Positions 57,955 through 64,000 of a DNA stretch of 64,000 nt are shown piece after piece. Positions within the stretch are counted from its first letter, which is position 1. Each line of letters opens with the position of its first letter. The translations under genes were made by a program, and so were the position numbers. The notes under the pieces were generated by a model that was given only the letters and a program-made list of their open reading frames with translations, had not been told where the DNA came from and did no database searches. The DNA is from JAGVSR01 sp963825555 (GTDB lineage: Bacteria; Pseudomonadota; Alphaproteobacteria; Rhizobiales; Hyphomicrobiaceae), in NCBI GenBank assembly GCA_963825555.1, contig CAWGTZ010000015.1, positions 62,001 to 126,000 on the forward strand, read 5' to 3'.

Positions 57955-58470
57955 CTAGTGGAGGGGCGGGCCAGCGGAAAGTGCGGACTGACCTGCGGTG
58001 GACGGCGGAAGGGGCACGTCGGCAGCCAGGGTGTCATCAATCGCACGCAACTCATCCAGGACGTTTGAGAGGCGCGCGGTAATCCGGCGGAGGAAATGAT
58101 CCGCAAGGTCCGAATCCTCTGCCATCTGGGCGTGCACTTCCTCGCGCATGATGCGAAGGGCGCGAACCGGACCGCGAGCGATGATCGTCGATGAATGGCG
58201 CGTTTCGATGAGCATGGCCATCTCGCCCAGCAGAGAGCCGGCTGGAATATTTTCGGCGTGGTCGCCCATCGCTGGACCTGCAATTCGAACGGCATCCCCC
58301 GAAACGATCACGATGGCAGAATCGCCGTCCTCGTTTTCCTGCAGGATGAGGTCGCCGGGCTTGTAGACCACGCGATAGGCCCGCCGCGCGATCTCGGTGA
58401 TCTGCAGAGGCTTTAGCCCCTGGAAGATCTCAAGTTTCAAGAGCGGCTTTACGAACGCATCGATGGCCAT
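57955..58470 (-). CDS. Single cyclic nucleotide-binding domain protein
   Basis: A 171-residue protein with a Crp-type effector domain (residues ~10-130) and a C-terminal helix, but no DNA-binding HTH. The phosphate-binding cassette region reads GSLLGEMAMLIETRHSSTI; the GE pair is present, while the usual RxA/S is replaced by RHSS, so nucleotide binding is not certain. Such lone domains can sense cAMP or cGMP and act through partners. It faces the small RNA at 57736-57873 tail to tail. Confidence 0.82.
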   Translation of the reverse strand: MAIDAFVKPLLKLEIFQGLKPLQITEIARRAYRVVYKPGDLILQENEDGDSAIVIVSGDAVRIAGPAMGDHAENIPAGSLLGEMAMLIETRHSSTIIARGPVRALRIMREEVHAQMAEDSDLADHFLRRITARLSNVLDELRAIDDTLAADVPLPPSTAGQSALSAGPPLH

Positions 58471-58672
58471 GATTCAACTTCCCCGGTAACCCAACTTCCT
58501 CGGACAGACGTAGAGAGCCCTCTGAAATCAGAACTCTCGCTGATCTGACGCTCGGCTGATTCGCGGGTAGGGGTCCAGGGGGGCGAGGCCGGTCCTGGGG
58601 ACAGGACGTGGACGAATCGGTTCTTTCCCGGCGCGGGCCGGGTGCAAAGTCCCAGGATGACATCGATGGACT

Positions 58673-59356
58673 TTAAGGAACGAGCTTGTAGCCGCCGCTT
58701 TCGGTGATCAGGATCTCGGCGTTGGATGGGTCTTTCTCGATCTTCTGGCGAAGGCGATAGATGTGCGTTTCCAGCGTATGCGTGGTCACGCCTGCATTGT
58801 AGCCCCAGACCTCCAGCAGAAGCGTATCTCGCGGTACGACCTTGTCGCCGGCGCGGTAGAGATACTTGAGGATCGAGGTCTCCTTCTCTGTGAGCCTTAT
58901 TTTTGAGCCCTTGTCATCAATGAGCAATTTGGCCGCCGGTTTGAAGGAATAGGGGCCGATGGTGAAGACGGCATCCTCGCTTTGCTCGTGCTGCCGCAAT
59001 TGCGCGCGGATCCGGGCTAGAAGTACCGCGAACTTGAAGGGCTTGGTCACGTAGTCGTTGGCGCCCGAGTCGAGACCGAGGATCTGATCGGCATCCGAGT
59101 CGTTGGCCGTGAGCATGATGATCGGCGACTTGAAGCCCAGCTTGCGCAGCTGCTTGACCGCCTCGCGTCCATCCATGTCGGGCAAGTTGACGTCGAATAC
59201 CAACAGGTCGGGCTGATCGGACTTAGCCCGTTCTATGCCGCGAGTGGCCGTGTTCGCGTCGCTGACGTCGAATTCGTCGTAGAGGGAAAGCTGGTCCTTC
59301 AGGGAGCCACGCAGATCCTCGTCGTCATCCACGAGCAGGATTCGGCGTGCTGTCAT
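58673..59356 (-). CDS. cenR: OmpR-family response regulator, CenR-like
   Basis: A 227-residue two-component regulator. The receiver has the acidic pair D10/D11, phosphoacceptor D55 (VFDVNLPDMDG) and the Lys in DYVTKPF. The winged-helix output has LTEKETSILKYLYRAGDKVV and VTTHTLETHIYRLRQKIEKDPSNA. It resembles CenR, the essential cell-envelope regulator of Caulobacter and Hyphomicrobiales; the symbol is an inference from likeness. No histidine kinase is adjacent, which is also the case for cenR in several relatives. Confidence 0.83.
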   Translation of the reverse strand: MTARRILLVDDDEDLRGSLKDQLSLYDEFDVSDANTATRGIERAKSDQPDLLVFDVNLPDMDGREAVKQLRKLGFKSPIIMLTANDSDADQILGLDSGANDYVTKPFKFAVLLARIRAQLRQHEQSEDAVFTIGPYSFKPAAKLLIDDKGSKIRLTEKETSILKYLYRAGDKVVPRDTLLLEVWGYNAGVTTHTLETHIYRLRQKIEKDPSNAEILITESGGYKLVP

Positions 59357-59459
59357 TCGGGTCCTCTCATCCTCGAAGCTTTTTTGGCCAGCGAAGCCAG
59401 TTCGATCCGAAATGCCGGGTCGGGTACACTGGCGTCGGCGGCAGGAGCAATGACACAGC

Positions 59460-60008
59460 GTGTCGAACTGGAAAATGATGAGAAACAGGGCGCAACGTCA
59501 ACTGTTTGTGAGTTCGCTCTCGGGTGCTGCGACCCGCGGGATGCTGAGAATGGGTGGCATTTCTCTCCCTTGCGCGCTGGGCCGGGCGGGTCGGCGGGCC
59601 TTGAAGCGCGAGGGAGATGGGGCCACGCCCATAGGATCTTTCGCTCTGGAGAGGGTGCTATACCGGCCTGATCGTGTCCAGCGTCCCGTCACAGGACTGC
59701 CTGTGGAGGCCATCGGACCGAACGACGGATGGTGCGATTCCGTCCAGGATCGCAACTACAACCGCGCTATCTGTCATCCCTATCCGGCCTCCGCGGAGTT
59801 TCTTTGGCGCAATGACGCTCTCTACGACATCATCGTGGTACTCGCCTACAACCGGCGCCCGTGCGTGCGCGGCCGGGGTAGCGCGATTTTCATGCATGTC
59901 GCGCGGCCGGGCTATGAGCCCACGGAGGGCTGCATCGCTCTCAAGCTCTCTGATCTTCAGATGGTGCTGAAGCGGCTCGGCCGCCACGCTCGGGTGCGCG
60001 TGCCCTGA
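59460..60008 (+). CDS. L,D-transpeptidase family (YkuD-like)
   Basis: A 182-residue protein with the YkuD-type active-site region: IFMHVARPGYEPTEGCIAL, with the His and the catalytic Cys in TEGCIAL. The middle carries GDGATPIGSFAL, the conserved family segment. Such enzymes form 3-3 crosslinks or attach proteins to peptidoglycan. No signal peptide is clear. GTG 59460 is used, but ATG 59475 or 59478 may be correct. It is divergent from cenR, which is fitting for an envelope gene, but regulation is only a guess. Confidence 0.8.
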   Translation: MSNWKMMRNRAQRQLFVSSLSGAATRGMLRMGGISLPCALGRAGRRALKREGDGATPIGSFALERVLYRPDRVQRPVTGLPVEAIGPNDGWCDSVQDRNYNRAICHPYPASAEFLWRNDALYDIIVVLAYNRRPCVRGRGSAIFMHVARPGYEPTEGCIALKLSDLQMVLKRLGRHARVRVP

Positions 60009-60032
60009 TCGGCCTATCGAACGCTGCGCATG

Positions 60033-60066
60033 AAAAAAGACCCAGAACGCGTTAGCGCTCTGGGTC
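60033..60066 (-). terminator. Terminator of the glnK-amt cluster
   Basis: The stem GACCCAGA-CGC/GCG-TCTGGGTC (loop GTTA) at 60039-60066 is followed on the minus strand by TTTTTT (60033-60038). It lies about 105 bases after the amt stop at 60172 and just after the convergent L,D-transpeptidase gene. Confidence 0.88.
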
Positions 60067-60171
60067 CAGGAAGGAGCACGTCTAGGGGAAGTCCGTGCTC
60101 GGGAGAAGCATGCTGAGGCAAGTCAGCCGGTTGGCCCGCGCGGGGAGGAACCGCGCGAGCCCGCCGGATCC

Positions 60172-61646
60172 TCAATAATTGTAGGCCCGTTCGCCGTGAT
60201 CGGTGATGTCGAGACCCTCGCGCTCCTTCTCCTCGGCCGGCCTGAGACCGACGACGAGATCGACGAGCTTGAAGAGGATCAGCGAACCGATACCGGAGAA
60301 CAGAATAGTGAAGCCGACAGCCTTCGCCTGTGCCGTTACCTGGGCGATCATGTCGTAGGGGCCGACGGCCAGTTCGCCCGGCTTCGACAGGTAGTCGGGA
60401 ATTCCCGAACCACCGAGGTCAGGGCTCACGAGGATGCCCGTCGCTATGGCACCGATGATGCCGCCGACGCCGTGGATGCCGAAGACATCGAGGCTGTCGT
60501 CGTATCCCAACGCATGCTTGATGGTGGTGAGAATAAGAAGCACACGATGCCGGCCACAAGACCGAGGACGATCGATCCCATGACGCCGGCGAAACCGCAT
60601 GCCGGAGTGATGGCCACGAGGCCCGCGATAACGCCGGAAACGAGGCCGAGGAGCGAAGGCTTACCTTTGGCGAGCCACTCCACGATCATCCAGGAAAGCG
60701 CGGCAGCTGCGGTTGCGACGAAGGTGTTGATGATCACCACGCCGATCCACGGGCTCGCTTCCAGGTTCGAGCCGACGTTGAAGCCGAACCAGCCGACCCA
60801 CAGGAGGGCCGCACCGATCATGCACATTGTCAGCGAATGGGGAGGCATGGCTTCCTTGCCGTAGCCGATGCGCTTTCCAAGAAGAATGCAGCCCACCAGG
60901 CCGGCGATACCGGCATTAATATGCACGACTGTGCCGCCGGCGAAGTCGAGGGCGCCCCATTTGAACAGAAGACCAGCGTCGGCCAGCACCGCATCGAGGG
61001 CAGCCTGAGCCTGGATCTTGGCTGCGCCGTCGGTCGCCTCGGCTACGGCCTTTGCCGCGTTACCGAAGGCATCCGGTCCGCCCCAGTACCAGACCATGTG
61101 CGCCATCGGGAAGTAGATCAAGGTGACCCACAAAGCCATGAAGAGCAGCACGGCCGAAAACTTGATGCGCTCGGCGACAGCACCCAGAATGAGCGCCGGC
61201 GTGATGCACGCGAACGTCATCTGGAAGCAGATGTAGACAAACTCGGGGATGTAGACGCCGTTGGAGAAGGTTCCGGCGAGGCTCGAGGAGTTGACCCCCG
61301 ACAGGAAGGCCTTCGAGAAGCCGCCGACGAAGTCGTTCAGCGCGCCGCCGTTCGTGAAGGCCATGCTGTAGCCATAGGTCACCCAAAGGATGGCGACGAG
61401 GCATAGCGTTGCGAACACCTGCATGCACATGGAGAGCATGTTCTTGGTGCGCACAAGCCCGCCGTAGAAAAGTGCAAGTCCCGGCACCGTCATCAGAAGC
61501 ACGAGGACGGTGCAAAGCATCATGTAAGCCGTGTCGCCCTTGTCTGGGACAGGCGGGTCGGCGGCGAAGGCCGGTATGGCCATCATGGTCATAGCTGCTG
61601 AGGCGGCCGCCAGGCGACCCGCGCAGCGCGTTGAACAGATTGTCAT
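60172..61646 (-). CDS. amtB: Ammonium transporter with a -1 frameshift
   Basis: This Amt has a signal-like N-terminus (cut after AFA) and eleven helices. The first ~370 residues, through GSIVLGLVAGIVCFLF, are in one frame; the rest, from LTTIKHALGYDDSLDVFGIHGVGGIIGAI, is in another. The break lies at about 60528-60545. The span is 1,475 bases, one less than a multiple of three, so one missing base would restore 491 residues. Pore histidines are seen in FAGGTVVHINAG and VFGIHGVGG. It is the last gene of glnK-amt-glnK-amt. As both halves are well conserved, a sequence error is likelier than a broken gene. Confidence 0.87.
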
Positions 61647-61689
61647 TCGTATTGGCTCCAGATTTATCGATCGTAGTGGCGGTTCGCGA

Positions 61690-61874
61690 CGCGGCGTCCT
61701 TTAGAGGGCCTCTTCGTCGGCCTCGCCTGTTCTGATACGGACGGTGTTTTCGATGGGGGAGACGAAGATCTTTCCGTCGCCGATCTGTCCGGTCTTTGCG
61801 GCCTTTGTGATGGCCTCCACGGCTTTTGCCGCGAGAGCGGAGGGAACGACGGTCTCGATCTTGACCTTCGGCAG
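61690..61874. repeat. 185-bp exact repeat, copy 1 (glnK 3' end)
   Basis: This stretch is identical at every base I compared to 63816-64000. It covers the last 174 bases of glnK and 11 bases after it. The repeat may continue past the window end in the second copy, so its left-to-right extent toward the glnK start is unknown. Confidence 0.95.
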
Positions 61875-62039
61875 AAAGCTGACGGCGTATTCTGCGCCTC
61901 TGTAGATCTCGGTATGGCCTTTCTGTCGGCCGTATCCCTTGACCTCCGTGACGGTCATGCCCTGCAAGCCGAGTTCGGTCAGCGCCGCGCGCACCTCCTC
62001 GAGCTTGAATGGCTTGATGATGGCAGTGATGAGTTTCAT
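61701..62039 (-). CDS. glnK: PII nitrogen regulatory protein GlnK
   Basis: A 112-residue PII protein that binds 2-oxoglutarate and ATP/ADP and blocks AmtB when nitrogen is plentiful. It has the T-loop with the uridylylation site Y51 (GHTEIYRGAEY), the B-loop TGQIGDGKIFV and the C-loop VRIRTGEADEEAL. ATG 62039 follows AAGGG. It precedes a signal-peptide-bearing amt gene by 54 bases, the usual glnK-amtB unit. Its 3' end is identical to the second glnK at 63827. Confidence 0.95.
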   Translation of the reverse strand: MKLITAIIKPFKLEEVRAALTELGLQGMTVTEVKGYGRQKGHTEIYRGAEYAVSFLPKVKIETVVPSALAAKAVEAITKAAKTGQIGDGKIFVSPIENTVRIRTGEADEEAL

Positions 62040-62276
62040 CTGAGCACCCTTGGGCCACAGGCCGGTTTGTTGTGCACCAACCGACGATTGATGCTTTGTT
62101 CGCTGTGGTTGACCCGTGGCCGAACGATGCCCAATCAAGTCCTATGCCAGGGTCGCGGGGTGCGACTAACGCATTGTAATGCCGAAATCTTCTGAGAATG
62201 CTTCGGAAAATCTCAGGCCGTTCTCACCGATTTTCTGCCGGGTTCTTAGCCAATCAACCAAAACTGCATAAAAAAA
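62040..62276. other. Leader region upstream of glnK, no recognised site
   Basis: This gap between glnK and the terminators at 62277-62372 should contain the glnK promoter. A sigma-54-like GGCATTACAATGC lies near 62171 on the minus strand, but the GG to GC distance is one base short. A hairpin GAGAATG...TTCTC is seen near 62193. I call nothing with confidence. Confidence 0.4.
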
Positions 62277-62313
62277 AGGCTGACCGTCGACGCTCACCGT
62301 CTCTGGCCAGCCG
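62277..62313 (-). terminator. Second terminator after the first-cluster amt gene
   Basis: On the minus strand, GGCTGGCC and GGTCAGCC form an eight-pair stem (one G-U) followed by TTTTTTTT (about 62270-62277). It lies 40 bases beyond the first terminator, so the two act in tandem, or this one ends a short transcript. Confidence 0.7.
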
Positions 62314-62332
62314 AATGGGCAGCTTGGGGAAG

Positions 62333-62372
62333 GAGAAAAAATGCGGCGGCCGGACACTGTGTCCGGCCGCCG
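62333..62372 (-). terminator. Terminator after amt (62387-63775)
   Basis: A long GC stem (CGGCGGCCGGAC with GTCCGGCCGCCG) at 62344-62372 is followed on the minus strand by CATTTTTTCTCC. It begins 15 bases after the amt stop. Confidence 0.92.
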
Positions 62373-62386
62373 GAGCCTTGCAGGCG

Positions 62387-63775
62387 TTAGATGCGCTGGC
62401 TGCCCGATCCGAACTCCGGATAGGCTTCCAGACCGATCTCTGCCGTGTCGAGACCGTTGATTTCGTCCTCGGCCGACGGGCGCAGGCCGATCGTGAACCT
62501 GAGGAGCAGCCATACGACAAGGCTGCTGAGGATCACGAAGCTTGCGACCGCGCCGACGCCGACGGCCTGGGCCAGGAACGTGGCGCCATCGTTGGAGAAC
62601 GGAACCGCCATGGTGCCCCAGATGCCAGCGAACAGATGGACCGGGATGGCGCCGACAACGTCGTCGATCCGCAGCTTGTCGAGCAGCGGAACCGTGAGGA
62701 CGACGATGATGCCGCCAACTGCGCCGACGAGGATGGCCAGGATCGGCGACGGGGTGAGCGGTTCAGCGGTGATCGACACGAGGCCGGCCAGTGCACCGTT
62801 GAGCAGCATGGTGACGTCGACCTTGCCGTAGAAGATCTGGTTCAGGATCATCGCGGCAACGACGCCGCCGCAAGCGGCGAGGTTCGTGTTGACGAAGATC
62901 TTTGAAACGGACGAAGCGTCGGAAATCGAGCCAAGTGCCAGCTGCGAGCCGCCGTTGAAGCCGAACCAGCCGAGCCAGAGGATGAACGTGCCGAGCGTGG
63001 CGAGCGGAATGCTCGACGCCGGCATGGCGTTCACCCGGCCGTCAGGACCGTACTTACCGATGCGAGCACCGAGCACGATGGCGCCAACGAGAGCTGCCCA
63101 GCCACCCACCGAGTGGACGACCGTCGATCCGGCGAAGTCCTGGAACTTGGCACCGGCGAAGGTTTCGATCCAGCTGCCGTCGCCTTCAGGAGAGAGCCAG
63201 CCGTAGCCCCATTTCCAGGCGCCCTGGACCGGATAAATGACGCCCGTCAGGATGACGACGAAGATGAGGAAGGGCCAGAGCTTGATACGCTCGGCCAAGG
63301 CGCCCGACACGATCGAAGCGGTAGCGGCGCAGAAGACCATCTGGAAGAACCAGTCGGAACTCGCTGAGTAGCTGCCGGGGTCGGCGGACGGATCGGGGAT
63401 GTCCTTCGGCGTGAAGGAGCCGAAGTAGCCGCCAGCGACGCCGTCATACATGACGTTGTAGCCCACGGCCCAGAATACGATGCCGGCGATCGCATACAGT
63501 GCGATGTTCTTCGTGCACTGCATGCTCACGTTCTTCGTGCGGACCATGCCCGCCTCGAGCATGCAGAAGCCCGCGGCCATGAACATGACAAGAAAGCCGC
63601 CCACGAGGAACAGCATCGTATTGAAGACGTACTGGGCCGGCTCGGAAATATCGGGCGCGGCTGCAGCCGCGGCTTCCTGGGCCGAGACCGGCAGACTGCC
63701 GGCCAGAGGAACCAGAATGGCCGCAAGCGCCAGAGGCGCGAGGCGGCCAAGGTTCAAGCTTGATGGAAAAGTCAT
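62387..63775 (-). CDS. amt: Ammonium transporter (Amt) downstream of glnK
   Basis: A 462-residue Amt with an N-terminal signal-like segment and a Gln/Ala-rich linker (AQEAAAAAAPDISEP), then eleven helices. The ammonium site and twin His are in FQDFAGSTVVHSVGGW and IPVHLFAGIWG. The sequence differs widely from the Amt at 60172-61646, while the neighbouring glnK ends are identical. Its start is 51 bases after the second glnK stop. It should be regulated by GlnK. Confidence 0.94.
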   Translation of the reverse strand: MTFPSSLNLGRLAPLALAAILVPLAGSLPVSAQEAAAAAAPDISEPAQYVFNTMLFLVGGFLVMFMAAGFCMLEAGMVRTKNVSMQCTKNIALYAIAGIVFWAVGYNVMYDGVAGGYFGSFTPKDIPDPSADPGSYSASSDWFFQMVFCAATASIVSGALAERIKLWPFLIFVVILTGVIYPVQGAWKWGYGWLSPEGDGSWIETFAGAKFQDFAGSTVVHSVGGWAALVGAIVLGARIGKYGPDGRVNAMPASSIPLATLGTFILWLGWFGFNGGSQLALGSISDASSVSKIFVNTNLAACGGVVAAMILNQIFYGKVDVTMLLNGALAGLVSITAEPLTPSPILAILVGAVGGIIVVLTVPLLDKLRIDDVVGAIPVHLFAGIWGTMAVPFSNDGATFLAQAVGVGAVASFVILSSLVVWLLLRFTIGLRPSAEDEINGLDTAEIGLEAYPEFGSGSQRI

Positions 63776-63815
63776 CTCATAACTCCCAATTTGCGTGGTG
63801 ATTGGCTAGAGCGTC

Positions 63816-64000
63816 CGCGGCGTCCTTTAGAGGGCCTCTTCGTCGGCCTCGCCTGTTCTGATACGGACGGTGTTTTCGATGGGGGAGACGAAGATCTTTC
63901 CGTCGCCGATCTGTCCGGTCTTTGCGGCCTTTGTGATGGCCTCCACGGCTTTTGCCGCGAGAGCGGAGGGAACGACGGTCTCGATCTTGACCTTCGGCAG
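63816..64000. repeat. 185-bp exact repeat, copy 2 (glnK 3' end, runs off window)
   Basis: Identical to 61690-61874 with an offset of 2,126 bp. Downstream of the repeat the two copies diverge at once. The outer boundary lies beyond the window. Confidence 0.95.
63827..64000 (-). CDS. glnK: PII protein GlnK, second copy, 5' part outside window
   Basis: The last 57 residues of GlnK, from the T-loop side LPKVKIETVVPSALAAK through GEADEEAL. DNA is identical to the same part of the other copy, silent sites included. It is the first visible gene of the glnK-amt-glnK-amt cluster. Confidence 0.93.
   Translation of the reverse strand: MPKVKIETVVPSALAAKAVEAITKAAKTGQIGDGKIFVSPIENTVRIRTGEADEEAL

Noticed and set aside
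62165..62185. Possible sigma-54 promoter before glnK
   Set aside because: The spacing between the GG and GC elements is one base too short, which sigma-54 does not tolerate well.

Overview
The window comes from the chromosome of a GC-rich alphaproteobacterium, most likely of the Hyphomicrobiales (Rhizobiales). The evidence is order-typical families (DUF2794, DUF2865, IalB, Tim44/TimA-like, HemJ instead of HemG/HemY, a CenR-like regulator), a gene order typical of the alphaproteobacterial replication-origin region, and a mesaconyl-CoA hydratase plus a malyl-CoA lyase/thioesterase-family gene that point to the ethylmalonyl-CoA pathway. No prophage, insertion sequence, CRISPR array, tRNA or rRNA gene was seen. 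Genes are tightly packed and mostly housekeeping.

Layout: 1-2.4 kb holds mesaconyl-CoA hydratase (cut by the window edge), a CitE/malyl-CoA family enzyme and pyridoxal kinase. 2.5-6.1 kb has a beta carbonic anhydrase and the cytochrome c maturation cluster ccmABCDG. 6.4-12.8 kb has aconitase, an M3 peptidase, a DUF2794 gene and a Bax-inhibitor-1 protein, with a rod-shaped 6S-like RNA candidate at 11.3-11.5 kb. 13-17.7 kb has ybbP-ybbA divergent from tesA and thpR. 17.7-25.2 kb has DUF2865, a quinone oxidoreductase, a TrmH-like methyltransferase, IalB, Smr, MltA, Tim44-like, FxsA and SecB.

25.3-41.2 kb is the origin/partition region: dnaQ, coaE, aroE, maf and ppsR run left; hemE, hemJ, rho, mnmE, mnmG, rsmG, parA and parB run right, followed by hisE and coaA. 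The gap between ppsR and hemE (28.9-29.3 kb) is the best oriC candidate. Two near-perfect parS palindromes lie at 35,201 and 37,270.

41.3-50.7 kb has a putative HTH protein, an adenosine-kinase-like PfkB enzyme, holA, lptE, leuS (with an internal frameshift), a Fic protein behind an unusual array of eight copies of a 13-bp motif, YggS and an unrecognised conserved-looking gene. 50.9-64 kb has an orphan ammonium transporter with a sigma-54-like promoter, a small secreted Cys protein, an aminotransferase, ftsK, lolA, a probable small RNA at 57.7 kb, a lone cyclic-nucleotide-binding domain protein, a CenR-like regulator, an L,D-transpeptidase, and a glnK-amt-glnK-amt cluster. The two glnK copies are DNA-identical over the whole 185 bp visible, while their amt partners are clearly different. 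One of those amt genes is also frameshifted.

The strongest unexplained signals are the motif array before the Fic gene, the two RNA candidates, and the identical glnK ends. The two single-base frameshifts in leuS and amt more likely reflect sequence error than biology.
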